Part shown: positions 53,563 through 61,718 of the stretch, one piece after another
How positions within the stretch are numbered: position 1 is the stretch's first letter
Layout of the letters: the number at the start of each line of letters is the position of its first letter
Assembly: GCF_013113735.1 (NCBI RefSeq)
Contig: NZ_CP053346.1
Span: 5,160,001 to 5,224,000, forward strand
Origin: Sphingomonas sp. AP4-R1
GTDB taxonomy: Bacteria; Pseudomonadota; Alphaproteobacteria; Sphingomonadales; Sphingomonadaceae
Reading direction: 5' to 3'
Length of the DNA: 64,000 bases
Translations under genes and position numbers: made by a program
Notes under the pieces: model-generated
The model's database searches: none
The model's input: only the letters and a program-made list of their open reading frames with translations
Told to the model about the DNA's origin: nothing

Positions 53563-53886
53563 TTACGCCGCCTCGACAGTATGGGCTTCGAAGGCAACAC
53601 CTAACCGTTTGCTCACGGCGCCGAAGATGGCCGCAAGATTGTCCATGCTCGGGTTGCCCTTCTCGGACAGCATCCGGTGAAGGCTCTTGCTGAGGTGGTT
53701 GGTCTCGGTCGCCAGTTCCTCGAAACCGACCGAAGCATTGACGAGATCGCGCAGGATCAGCCGCGCAACGTGGGGTTCGCCGTTGAGGAATGCGGTCGCC
53801 GCTTCGTCGAGCATGGCTTTGGCGAAGGCGGGGTCGCGCGTAGCGCGTTCCTTCACCGTTTCCTTGAAATCGCGCGTCAGAACCAT
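53563..53886 (-). CDS. higA: HigA-like antitoxin
   Basis: A 107-residue protein with a Cro-type helix-turn-helix in its C-terminal half (FEELATETNHLSKSLHRMLS ... MDNLAAIFGAVSKRLG), as in HigA-type antitoxins. It would bind the toxin and repress the operon. It follows the toxin gene by four bases, the higBA order. It lies beside the integrase, a common place for stabilising modules. Confidence 0.82.
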   Translation of the reverse strand: MVLTRDFKETVKERATRDPAFAKAMLDEAATAFLNGEPHVARLILRDLVNASVGFEELATETNHLSKSLHRMLSEKGNPSMDNLAAIFGAVSKRLGVAFEAHTVEAA

Positions 53887-53890
53887 CTCG

Positions 53891-54229
53891 TTATTCCCTG
53901 CCCTTCCGGTCTGCCGCCTTGCGCGCCTTATACTCGCTCAGCGACATTTCGGCCCGCTGGATATCCGACTGCTGCCGCTTCTTGGTCCCGCCCACGAACA
54001 GGATGATGAGTTCATTGCCATCTCGGGCGAGATAGAGCCGATAGCCCGGACCCCAGTCGATCCGATATTCCCCGAGACCGCCCCCGATCCATTTGACGTT
54101 CGACAGATTACCCAGCTCCAGCCTGACGATGGCCGTTGCCACCTTGGCAGAAGCCTGGGCATCAAGATCGTCGAACCAGGATCGGAAGGGGCTCGAACCG
54201 TCCTCACGAATATATTCCTGAACAATCAC
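53891..54229 (-). CDS. higB: HigB/RelE-type toxin (Gp49-like)
   Basis: A 112-residue protein of the phage-derived Gp49-like/HigB toxin group: PFRSWFDDLDAQASAKVATA, then GGGLGEYRIDWGPGYRLYLA with the Arg typical of ribosome-dependent mRNases, and LIILFVGGTKKRQQSDIQRA. It would cut mRNA on the ribosome when the antitoxin is lost. It is the first gene of the operon, preceded by a palindromic operator candidate. Confidence 0.85.
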   Translation of the reverse strand: MIVQEYIREDGSSPFRSWFDDLDAQASAKVATAIVRLELGNLSNVKWIGGGLGEYRIDWGPGYRLYLARDGNELIILFVGGTKKRQQSDIQRAEMSLSEYKARKAADRKGRE

Positions 54230-54244
54230 ATTACCGCCCTTTAA

Positions 54245-54260
54245 GTAACATATACGTTAC
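54245..54260. promoter_or_regulatory. Palindromic operator candidate before higBA
   Basis: GTAAC-ATATAC-GTTAC, a perfect five-base inverted repeat 15 bases upstream of the higB start. HigA-type antitoxins bind such palindromes to repress their own operon. Confidence 0.55.
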
Positions 54261-54271
54261 CAATCGTCCAG

Positions 54272-55621
54272 TCACGACCGCCGTGCGACACGGCGCTGAA
54301 CAGGAAAGCGGAAATCGGTCTCGACCGGAGGCTGCAATCTGCGCCGCGAGTGGAAGCGAACCTCTTTCACGGGCCGATCGATCAAAGCCGCCGGATCGCT
54401 CAGACCGTCGCTGAGCATATCAGCCCAGATGGCGGCGAGTTCGCGTCGTCGCGGCATATAGGCGGCACGGTTATAGGCGCCCTCGACTTTGTCCTTGGGG
54501 ACGTGGGCGAGCATCAGATCAATCACCTTGCGGTCATGGGGATCGCCATGTCGCTCGGTCCATTCATTCATGATCGTGGAGAAAGCTGCGCGAAATCCGT
54601 GCGGCACATGATGCCCGTGATAGCCGGCCCGGTGGAGCAGGTAGCCGATCGCATTCTCGCTCATCGGGCGATGTGCATGACGGTTGCTCGGAAAGACCAG
54701 CGGCCCCTCCCCGGTCAGCGGCCAGATCGCCCGCAGGACAGAAACAGCCTGTGGCGTGAGCGGAACGAGGTGATCGCCACCGACTTCATGCTTTCGTTCG
54801 AGGTCACCTTTCATCCGGGCCGAGGGGATCCGCCACAGCGGCAGCTTGCCATCAAGGTCCTCGAACTCCGCCCAATGCGCGCCGCGCAATTCGCTTGGCC
54901 TGACAGCCGTGAGCGCCAGCATCCTCAAGCCGAGCCGCGTGATCGGCCTGGCGTTGTCTGCCTCAGCGAGCCGGATCATGGTGCGCAATGGCCCGATGTC
55001 GGTGATCGCCGGCTGCCGGCCCTTGCGGAGTGGTTTGAGCACGGCACCGAGTTTTTCGGCGGGGTCGCTGCTCGCGATCCCTTGGGCAATGGCGTAGACG
55101 AACACGGCCGAGATGCGCTGGCGCACGCGCTTTGCGGTTTCGATGGCACCTCGTGCCTCGATCTCTCGTAGGACGCCGAGGATCAGCGGCGGCGTAAGCT
55201 GCGCGATCGGCAGGGCGCCGATGGTTGCAAAGACATCGCGCTCAAGGCTCCGGATAATGTCGCTGGCATGGATCGTGGCCCACTGGGCCTTGGCATTTCC
55301 ATGCCACTCGCGGGCCACCCGCTCGAACGTCTGGCGCGAAGCCTCGATGTTCGCCTCGACCTTCAGCCGCTTCACGACATTGGGATCGTGACCTTCGCAC
55401 AGCATGACATAGGCCGCGTCGCGCTTTTCCCGCGCATCCGCCAACGACACGAGCGGATAGGCTCCCAACGCCATCGTCTTGTTCTTACCGTCATACTCAT
55501 AGTTCCAGCGCCACAGCTTGCCGCCGCTGGGGGTGACCATCAGAACGAGACGATTGGCGTCAGACAATTTATAAACTTTGGGGCGTGGTTTGGCCGTCCG
55601 CACCCTGGCATCGGTAAGCAT
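54272..55621 (-). CDS. Tyrosine recombinase integrase (P4-type)
   Basis: A 449-residue integrase. The N-terminal arm-binding domain (DUF4102-like) covers about residues 1-90, the core-binding domain 95-190, and the catalytic domain follows. Catalytic residues read as R241 (AVRPSELR), H341/R344 (HVPHGFR), H373 (LAHVP) and the nucleophile Y383 (EGAYNR). It would recombine the element into the tRNA-Ser 3' end. ATG 55621, with GGAG upstream, is chosen over an in-frame start at 55708. It reads away from the tRNA, in the tRNA's own direction. Confidence 0.93.
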   Translation of the reverse strand: MLTDARVRTAKPRPKVYKLSDANRLVLMVTPSGGKLWRWNYEYDGKNKTMALGAYPLVSLADAREKRDAAYVMLCEGHDPNVVKRLKVEANIEASRQTFERVAREWHGNAKAQWATIHASDIIRSLERDVFATIGALPIAQLTPPLILGVLREIEARGAIETAKRVRQRISAVFVYAIAQGIASSDPAEKLGAVLKPLRKGRQPAITDIGPLRTMIRLAEADNARPITRLGLRMLALTAVRPSELRGAHWAEFEDLDGKLPLWRIPSARMKGDLERKHEVGGDHLVPLTPQAVSVLRAIWPLTGEGPLVFPSNRHAHRPMSENAIGYLLHRAGYHGHHVPHGFRAAFSTIMNEWTERHGDPHDRKVIDLMLAHVPKDKVEGAYNRAAYMPRRRELAAIWADMLSDGLSDPAALIDRPVKEVRFHSRRRLQPPVETDFRFPVQRRVARRS

Positions 55622-55803
55622 GGTTCGGTCTCCGAAAATACCTCGTTTTTCGACCGCGCGTACCTCGTTTTCGTCCCTCCGATTCGTCGGATGGGCATGG
55701 ACGGGCATGGACGGCCGAGGCCGAACCGGTCTGCTAAGCGTCGGTAATCAGGAGGAAAAAGTCGAGACCAATGGTCTTTTGCGGACCCCTGTGGAATGGT
55801 CCT

Positions 55804-55840
55804 TGGCGGAGCGGGAGGGATTCGAACCCTCGATACGGTT
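55804..55840. other. Attachment site (tRNA 3' end)
   Basis: The 3' part of the tRNA-Ser gene, including the T-arm and the encoded CCA, lies 183 bases from the integrase start. By analogy with other P4-type integrases it should be the attB/attL core. The exact crossover and the duplicate copy at the far end of the element are not visible, so the extent is approximate. Confidence 0.5.
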
Positions 55841-55894
55841 TTGCCGTATACTCACTTTCCAGGCGAGCGCCTTCGACCACTCGGCCACCGCTCC
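55804..55894 (-). tRNA. tRNA-Ser(GGA)
   Basis: On the minus strand the seven-bp acceptor stem GGAGCGG/CCGCTCC is perfect, with discriminator G and encoded CCA. The anticodon loop is CTGGAAA with anticodon GGA, and the long variable arm typical of tRNA-Ser is present (TATACGG...CCGTAT). The T-loop GTTCGAATC is canonical. Secondary structure was folded by eye. Confidence 0.95.
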
Positions 55895-55970
55895 GCATTG
55901 CTCTGGAAGCGGGCGCCCTAATGCGAGCGGGCGGCTTTCGCAAGCCGCCTTGCCGTGGCAGTCTCCGCGA

Positions 55971-56855
55971 ATGCGATCATTCTTTCTTTCCGCCGCCACC
56001 GCGCTCGCCCTTTTCGCCGGGAATGGCGGCGCGGCCGCCCCGGTCACGCCCGCCTCCGTGCTGGCCGAGGCGCCGGCCTCGGCCTGGGTGGCGCCCGCGC
56101 CCGACGATCTGCTGGTGATGGATCTGGCGGGGGGCAAGCGCGTGGTGATCGCGCTCGCGCCCGATTTCGCGCCCGTCCATGTCGCCAGCATCCGGACGCT
56201 CGCCCGCGCGCATTGGTATGATGGGCTGTGGATCGAGCGGGTGCAGGACAATTATGTCGTCCAGTGGGGTGATCCGACCGAGAAGAAGCCGCTGCCGGCC
56301 GGCGTGCCAGCCGATCCGCCCGCCGAATATGAGCGCAGCGCGGCGGGGCTGGCCCTCACCGAGCATCCCTATCGCGACACGTTTGCCGACAGGACCGGAT
56401 TCGTGTCCGGCTGGCCGGTGGCGGAAGATGGCGGGCAGGCGTGGCTCACCCATTGCTATGGCATGGTCGGCGTCGGGCGCGGCAATGCGCCGTCGACGGG
56501 CAGCGGAGCCGAGCTTTACGCGATCATCGGCCATGCGCCACGCGCGCTGGATCGCAACATCGCGCTGGTCGGCCGCGTGCTGACCGGGATCGAGGGGATG
56601 ACGGCGCTGCCGCGCGGCAGCGAGGCGATGGGCTTCTACAAGACCGAGGGCGAGCGGCTGCCGATCCTGTCGGCGCGGCTGGCGAGCGACCTGCCCGAAG
56701 CCCAGCGCCCGCACGTGCGCGTGCTGGATACGGCCAGCCCCGCCTTCGCCGCCTGGGTGAAGGTCCGCGCCAACCGGAAGGACGATTTCTACGTCCGCCC
56801 GGCCGGCGCGATCGACCTGTGCAGCGTGATGCCGCCGGTGAAGGAAGGCGATTAG
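55971..56855 (+). CDS. Secreted cyclophilin-type peptidyl-prolyl isomerase
   Basis: A 294-residue protein. Residues 1-22 form a signal peptide ([12 protein letters not shown]). The rest resembles cyclophilin-type isomerases that act in the envelope: [20 protein letters not shown] is the first active-site block. It lacks some usual cyclophilin residues, so activity may be reduced. The start ATG 55971 is preferred because it gives a proper signal peptide. It is the first chromosomal gene beyond the tRNA. Confidence 0.75.
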   Translation: MRSFFLSAATALALFAGNGGAAAPVTPASVLAEAPASAWVAPAPDDLLVMDLAGGKRVVIALAPDFAPVHVASIRTLARAHWYDGLWIERVQDNYVVQWGDPTEKKPLPAGVPADPPAEYERSAAGLALTEHPYRDTFADRTGFVSGWPVAEDGGQAWLTHCYGMVGVGRGNAPSTGSGAELYAIIGHAPRALDRNIALVGRVLTGIEGMTALPRGSEAMGFYKTEGERLPILSARLASDLPEAQRPHVRVLDTASPAFAAWVKVRANRKDDFYVRPAGAIDLCSVMPPVKEGD

Positions 56856-56880
56856 ACTTTGAGCCGCTCACGCGGATGGC

Positions 56881-56960
56881 GGCACCGGCCCGCACCCCCA
56901 CCCGACCTCCCATCAAGGATACTCTGTTTGGGAGGTCGGGTGGGGGTGCGGGCCGGTGCC
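56881..56960. repeat. Perfect 32-bp inverted repeat between convergent genes
   Basis: The arms 56881-56912 and 56929-56960 are perfect complements over 32 bases (beginning GGCACCGGCCCGCACC), with a 16-base loop. It lies between two convergent genes, so it can serve as a two-way terminator. The size and the polypurine/polypyrimidine arms recall mobile palindromes scattered in Sphingomonas genomes. Confidence 0.85.
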
Positions 56961-56988
56961 GCGCTGGTTCAGCACAGCTGAACCGGAT

Positions 56989-57924
56989 CTACCGCGCGAT
57001 GCCGATCACGGCCGTCGCCACATAGCCGTCAGCGACGCTGCCCGTCATCGTCGGAGTCTGCTGCGCGATCTGGGCGGCGGTATTGTCGCCGAAGACGTTG
57101 TCCGAGGTCAGGGTGATGCGCGAGAAATTGCTGATGCTCGTGCTGTATCCGGTCGCGCCGTTATAGACGGTGGAGCAGGTCGCGCTCGGCAGCGCCAGCT
57201 GCGAGGTGAGCAGGGCATTGCGCCCGCTCGTCGCGGTGGAGAGGCTGGCATAGACCTCGAAATGGATGTGCGGCCAGCGGCCATCGTAACAGCCGGGAAA
57301 GATGGTGGTGAAGGTCACCTGCCCGTTCGCATCCGTCACCTGCACCCCGCGCAGATAGCTTTCGGCCGGCGCCGAATAGAGCGAATAATTGCCCGACCGA
57401 TCGCAATGCCAGAGGTAGATGGCATAGCCCGCCAGGGGCGCGCCGCTGGCGCTGACGTTGACGAGGGTGAGCGTCAGCGTGACGGGCACGCCCGCCGCCA
57501 CGTTGGTGGAACCGGACAGGAAGCTGGGGCGGATGTCGGAGCGGACGATGCCGCTCTGGATCAGGACATTGTTGGTGGATCCGCTGGCGCTGTTGGTCCC
57601 GTCGCCGGGATAGGGCCCGGCCGTCTCCGCCGGATCGGCGATGTAGGTGCCGCTGGTCGTGGTCGTCGTGGTCGTCGTGGTCGTAGTCGACGAGGTGGTG
57701 CCGGTCGAGGTCGTGCCCGTGCTGGTCGTGGCGCTGGACGTGCTGGTACCGGCCGTGCTGGCGGAGGCCGTATCGCCGCTGCCGCCGCCGCAACCGGTGA
57801 CGAGCGCGCCCGCCCCGGCCCCTGCGAACCAGGCGAGCGCGCGACGGCGATCCATCATCCGATCGCGAATGACGGTGAGATCGTGGGCCAGGCCGCGATC
57901 ATGATCTTCGATATCGTGTTGCAA
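56989..57924 (-). CDS. Intradiol dioxygenase-like Tat lipoprotein
   Basis: A 311-residue protein. The N terminus has a twin-arginine signal (DRRRALAWFAGAGAGAL) ending in the lipobox VTGC, so it is an exported lipoprotein. A Thr/Ser-rich linker follows (about residues 55-95), then the intradiol dioxygenase fold: YLWHCDRSGNYS, then FPGCYDGRWPHIHFEVY with the two His iron ligands. It resembles catechol-type ring-cleaving enzymes, but the substrate is unknown. The start TTG 57924 has GGGGGAG six bases upstream and gives the natural N terminus; a TTG at 57939 lies inside that site. Confidence 0.78.
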   Translation of the reverse strand: MQHDIEDHDRGLAHDLTVIRDRMMDRRRALAWFAGAGAGALVTGCGGGSGDTASASTAGTSTSSATTSTGTTSTGTTSSTTTTTTTTTTTSGTYIADPAETAGPYPGDGTNSASGSTNNVLIQSGIVRSDIRPSFLSGSTNVAAGVPVTLTLTLVNVSASGAPLAGYAIYLWHCDRSGNYSLYSAPAESYLRGVQVTDANGQVTFTTIFPGCYDGRWPHIHFEVYASLSTATSGRNALLTSQLALPSATCSTVYNGATGYSTSISNFSRITLTSDNVFGDNTAAQIAQQTPTMTGSVADGYVATAVIGIAR

Positions 57925-58015
57925 GATTGTCTCCCCCAATGGATGCGGGGAGCAAGCTAAGCCACCGTATTTGCCTGTGGATTTCGGACCATAACGGCCA
58001 TGTTGCAGGCTTTCG

Positions 58016-58774
58016 TCAGCTCCGCGTGACGGCCGGCGCGAACAGATAGCCTTCGTTGCGGACGGTGCGGATCAACTCGCCCGATCCCGCCCCCGCCCCG
58101 TCGGACAGCTTGCGGCGCAGGCGGCTCACCTGCACGTCGATCGCGCGATCATAATGGTCGCTCTCCTCGCCGCGCGCGAAATCCAGCAACTGGTCGCGCG
58201 TCAGCACGCGGCGGGGATGCTCGACGAAGGCGCGCAGCAGGCGGAATTCGCCATCCGTCAGCGCGATCAGCTGATCGGCCGGATCGTAGAGCATCCGCAT
58301 GTCGAGATCGATGCGCCAGCCGGCGAAGCGCAACGCCTCACCCTCGGGCACCTCCGGCTCCTTCACCGGCGCCCCATCGCGCTTCTCGCGCCGACGCAGC
58401 ACGGTGCGGATGCGCGCCAGCAGCTCGCGCGGATTGCAGGGCTTGGCCAGATAATCCTCGGCGCCCATCTCCAGCCCGACGATGCGATCGACATCGGTGC
58501 CCACCGCCGAGAGCATGATGACCGGCGGCCCCTCGTCCCGCTGCAGCTTGGTGAGCGCGGAGAGCCCGTCTTCCTTGGGCATCATCACATCGAGCACGAT
58601 CAGGTCGTAGCGATTCTGCGCGAGCATCTCGCGCATCTCGATCGGATTGGCGGCCGTTTCCGTCTGGAAGCCGTGCTTGTCCAGGAAGGATGACATGAGG
58701 CGGCGAATGCCGGCGTCGTCGTCGACGATCAGGATGCGCGTCGCGAGGTCCATATCCGCAGTGATGGCGTTCAT
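58016..58774 (-). CDS. OmpR-family response regulator
   Basis: A 252-residue two-domain regulator. The receiver domain has LIVDDDAGI, the phospho-acceptor in LIVLDVMMPKEDG and the switch Lys in LAKPCNP. The winged-helix output domain has LTDGEFRLLRAFVEHPRRVL and VQVSRLRRKL. No partner kinase is adjacent. ATG 58774 is used; ATG 58753 is also possible. A much longer frame continues upstream but is antisense to the glycosidase gene. Confidence 0.9.
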   Translation of the reverse strand: MNAITADMDLATRILIVDDDAGIRRLMSSFLDKHGFQTETAANPIEMREMLAQNRYDLIVLDVMMPKEDGLSALTKLQRDEGPPVIMLSAVGTDVDRIVGLEMGAEDYLAKPCNPRELLARIRTVLRRREKRDGAPVKEPEVPEGEALRFAGWRIDLDMRMLYDPADQLIALTDGEFRLLRAFVEHPRRVLTRDQLLDFARGEESDHYDRAIDVQVSRLRRKLSDGAGAGSGELIRTVRNEGYLFAPAVTRS

Positions 58775-58933
58775 AGCCGTTAAATGCCAGCCTCTTGTGC
58801 CGCGCTTATTTCGCCAATCTTGCCGTAAGCGCATGGGATGTTGCGGCACTTGGCGGAAATGAACTTCGCCGCCCCCCGTGTGTTGCGGTGCGAGATATCC
58901 CCTGCCCTTCGGCCGAATCCTCAAGGAACGCCC

Positions 58934-60223
58934 ATGACGCGCGGCACCGATCTGATGACCCATTCCCGCCTGCACCTGCGGCCGGACCCGGCGCGAACCG
59001 TGATCCGCCCGTTCGATGTCGGCGATCCGGAAGGGCATCGCGGGCCGACCCGCGCGCAGCAGATCGCCCAGCGCGTGATCGCCATGGAGGAAGGCGCGCT
59101 GCAGGCGGAAATCCGCCGCGTGATCGACAGCCTTTCCGAACGGCATCGCGACGTGGAGGCGGTGATGCGCCGCCGGTTCGAGGATATGAAGAACCTCGCC
59201 GGCTGCGGCGGGGTGGATCCCGATCGGGCCTTGCTGATCGGCGCCTATTTCAGCGAGGAATATTCGTTCGAGAGCGCCGCTCTCTTCAATCCCAGCATCG
59301 CGCTGGCGCAGGATCAGTCGACCGCGCCGGATGGCGGGGTCAATTTCGTGCTGTCGCTGCGCGGCATCGGCGAAGGGCATCTCTCCTCCGTCACCTTCCG
59401 GCTCGGCAGCTGGGATCCGGCGGGCGGCTTCCAGGTGGGAAAGCCGAGCAAGACGGCGGTGGCGCCCCGCATCCAGAAGGACATGAGCAAGGACGACGGC
59501 AGCTATACGCGCATCACCTTCGAGGGCAGCAACGATCCCACCGAGAGCGTGCTGTTCCCCGTCACACCCAGCCAGCAGCGCGGGATCGAGGATCTGCGCC
59601 TCACCCGTTTCGTGGAGGAGGATGGCCGGGTGCGGATGCTGGGCACCTATACGGCCTTCAACGGATCGGTCGCGCGATCGGAGCTGGTGGAGGCGGTCGA
59701 CTATCGCGCCTTCGATCTGTTCGCGATGACGGGGGCTGCGGCGGGCAGCAAGGGCATGGCCCTGTTCCCGCGCCGGATCGGCAGCAAATATGCGATGCTG
59801 AGCCGCCACGATAACGAGAATCTCTATTATCTCACCTCGGACGAGCTGACCCACTGGGATGGCGGCGAGAAATTCTTCAGCCCGAAACTGTTCTGGGAAT
59901 TCGTGCAGATCGGCAATTGCGGCGCGCCGATCGAGCTGGACGAGGGCTGGCTCGTCATCACCCACGGCGTGGGCTCCGTCCGCAATTACTGCATCGGCGC
60001 CTGCCTGCTCGACCTCGACGATCCGACCAAGGTGATCAAGCGCATGCAGCTGCCGCTCGTCCATCCCAGCCCCAAGGAGCGCGACGGCTACGTGCCCAAC
60101 GTCGTCTACAGCTGCGGCGCGCTGGTGCATGATCGCACGCTGCTGCTGCCCTACGGCGTGGCGGACAATTTCACGAGCTTCGCCAGCGTGGCTGTGGATG
60201 AGGTGCTCGCGGCGATGAAATAG
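58934..60223 (+). CDS. GH130-type glycosidase/phosphorylase
   Basis: A 429-residue protein with the five-bladed propeller pattern of family GH130 (ALLIGAYFSEEYSFESAALF, LGTYTAFNGSVARSEL, then NCGAPIELDEGWLVITHGVG). Such enzymes split beta-mannosides, often by phosphorolysis. AAGGA precedes ATG 58934. It is encoded opposite to the response regulator gene and may be controlled by it. Confidence 0.82.
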   Translation: MTRGTDLMTHSRLHLRPDPARTVIRPFDVGDPEGHRGPTRAQQIAQRVIAMEEGALQAEIRRVIDSLSERHRDVEAVMRRRFEDMKNLAGCGGVDPDRALLIGAYFSEEYSFESAALFNPSIALAQDQSTAPDGGVNFVLSLRGIGEGHLSSVTFRLGSWDPAGGFQVGKPSKTAVAPRIQKDMSKDDGSYTRITFEGSNDPTESVLFPVTPSQQRGIEDLRLTRFVEEDGRVRMLGTYTAFNGSVARSELVEAVDYRAFDLFAMTGAAAGSKGMALFPRRIGSKYAMLSRHDNENLYYLTSDELTHWDGGEKFFSPKLFWEFVQIGNCGAPIELDEGWLVITHGVGSVRNYCIGACLLDLDDPTKVIKRMQLPLVHPSPKERDGYVPNVVYSCGALVHDRTLLLPYGVADNFTSFASVAVDEVLAAMK

Positions 60224-60228
60224 CGCCC

Positions 60229-61434
60229 CTAACCCGCCACCAGCCCCGCAATCGCCTCGCCCGCCGCGCGGCCGCTGGCCCAGGCCCATTGGAAATTATA
60301 GCCGCCGAGCCAGCCGGTGACGTCCACGGCCTCCCCGATCGCGTAAAGGCCGGGCACGTCGCGCGCCTCCATCGTCTGCGAGGAGAGGCGCTGGGTGCTG
60401 ATGCCGCCGACCGTCACCTCGGCCTTGGCAAAGCCTTCGGTGCCGTTCGGGTGGAAGGGCCAGGCGGCGAGCGCCTGTTCCGCCGCCTGCAATTTGCCGT
60501 CCGTGAGCGCGCCGAGTTCGCCCCCAAGGCCGAGCTTCTCGGCCAGCGTCTCCGCCAGCCGATCCGGCAGGAGCGCGCCCAGCTGGCGCCGGAGCCCCAT
60601 CCTGGGTGCCTCGCGCTTGGCCTCGCGCAGCCAGCCGGACGGACGATCGGGCAGGAAATCGATCGTCACGGGCTGGCCGTGGCGCCAGTAGGACGAGATC
60701 TGGAGGATCGCCGGGCCGGAGAGGCCGCGATGCGTGAACAGGGCCGCCTCGCGAAACGCGGTCTTGCCCGTGCGGACGACCACCTCCGTCGCAACGCCCG
60801 AAAGCTCACGGAACAGCACTTCGTCCCCACCCAAGGTCAGCGGCACCAGAGCCGGGCGCGGCTCGACCACCTTCAGCCCGAACTGACGGGCGAGATCGTA
60901 GGCGAAGCCGGTCGCGCCGATCTTCGGGATGGAGGGGCCGCCGGTGGCGATCACGAGCGCGGGCGCGGCCGACGCGCGGCTGCCGTGGCGGACGCGGTAC
61001 AGACCATCGGCATGGTCCACGGCGGAGACGGGATTGCCCAGCGCGATCTCCACGCCCCCGCGCGCGCATTCGTCCAGCAGCATCGCCACGATCTGCTTGG
61101 CCGAACCATCGCAGAAGAGCTGGCCCAGCGTCTTTTCGTGCCAGGCGATGCCGTGGCGCACGATCAGCTCCAGGAAATCGCCCGGCGTGTAGCGGGCGAG
61201 CGCGGAGCGGGCGAAGTGCGGATTGGCCGACAGGAACCGCTCGGGCACGGTGCCGACATTGGTGAAGTTGCAGCGGCCGCCGCCCGAGATCAGGATCTTC
61301 TTGCCCGGCTCGTCCGCATGATCGATCAGCAGCACGCGCGCCCCGCGCTGCCCGGCCGTGGCCGCACACATCAGCCCGGCCGCGCCCGCGCCCAGCACGA
61401 TGGCGTCGTAAGTGTCGGTAGCGGCATCAGTCAT
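60229..61434 (-). CDS. HI0933-family FAD/NAD(P) oxidoreductase
   Basis: A 401-residue flavoprotein: LGAGAAGLMCAATAGQRG binds FAD, ISGGGRCNFTN is the family signature, and the C-terminal AIGEAVDVTGWLGGYNFQWA closes the fold. The natural substrate is unknown. AGGAGG lies upstream of ATG 61434, so this start is firm; a longer in-frame extension is not natural. It is convergent with the GH130 gene. Confidence 0.88.
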   Translation of the reverse strand: MTDAATDTYDAIVLGAGAAGLMCAATAGQRGARVLLIDHADEPGKKILISGGGRCNFTNVGTVPERFLSANPHFARSALARYTPGDFLELIVRHGIAWHEKTLGQLFCDGSAKQIVAMLLDECARGGVEIALGNPVSAVDHADGLYRVRHGSRASAAPALVIATGGPSIPKIGATGFAYDLARQFGLKVVEPRPALVPLTLGGDEVLFRELSGVATEVVVRTGKTAFREAALFTHRGLSGPAILQISSYWRHGQPVTIDFLPDRPSGWLREAKREAPRMGLRRQLGALLPDRLAETLAEKLGLGGELGALTDGKLQAAEQALAAWPFHPNGTEGFAKAEVTVGGISTQRLSSQTMEARDVPGLYAIGEAVDVTGWLGGYNFQWAWASGRAAGEAIAGLVAG

Positions 61435-61521
61435 GGCGCCTCCTAGGACGGATCGGCAGACATCCCAACCGCTCATCCTGAGAGGCGCACCCCGGATGGC
61501 AAGGATGGCCGCTCCATTCCA

Positions 61522-61606
61522 CCGTTCGTCCTGAGCGAAGTCGAAGGGCGTGTTTCGGGCGATGTCGCTCATAGCCCGTGCTTCGACTGCGCCCAGCACG
61601 AACGGG
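61522..61606. repeat. REP-like repeat pair in inverted orientation
   Basis: Two similar copies, one at 61522-61552 (CGTTCGTCCTGAGCG...) and one inverted at about 61575-61606, differ at a few positions. The sequence is of the kind I recall as repeated in sphingomonad and erythrobacter intergenic regions. It lies between the flavoprotein and the transporter genes. Confidence 0.6.
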
Positions 61607-61718
61607 TGGGGAGCGTTTAGCAAGTCGCCCGCACCGCTTTCCCTCGCGGACAGCCGATGTTGCTAATTTGTGGATCGACCATTGCGCGGATCATCTTCCG
61701 CCAGCATGATCCGCCGCG

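Larger units (their letters stand above)
1..55840. mobile_element. Integrative (ICE-like) element, right end at tRNA-Ser; left end outside window
   Basis: A tyrosine integrase lies next to the 3' end of a tRNA-Ser gene and reads in the same direction, the usual arrangement for islands that use a tRNA as attachment site. Between it and the window start lie conjugation-type genes (ArdC-like, TraF, lytic transglycosylase, relaxase), a toxin-antitoxin pair and a large set of repair and stress genes. I found no second copy of the tRNA 3' end in the window, so the other boundary is probably upstream of base 1. No type IV secretion or coupling-protein genes are visible, so the element may be mobilisable or decayed rather than self-transmissible. 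That it is one single element, rather than nested insertions, is inference. Confidence 0.7.

Noticed and set aside
57640..57700. Tandem GTC/GTG-rich repeat that looks like a small satellite
   Set aside because: It is the coding sequence of the Thr-rich linker of the dioxygenase read on the other strand, not a separate element.
58775..60289. Upstream extension of the response-regulator frame to 757 codons
   Set aside because: The extension is antisense to the GH130 gene and unlike any response regulator N terminus; the receiver domain begins directly after 58774.
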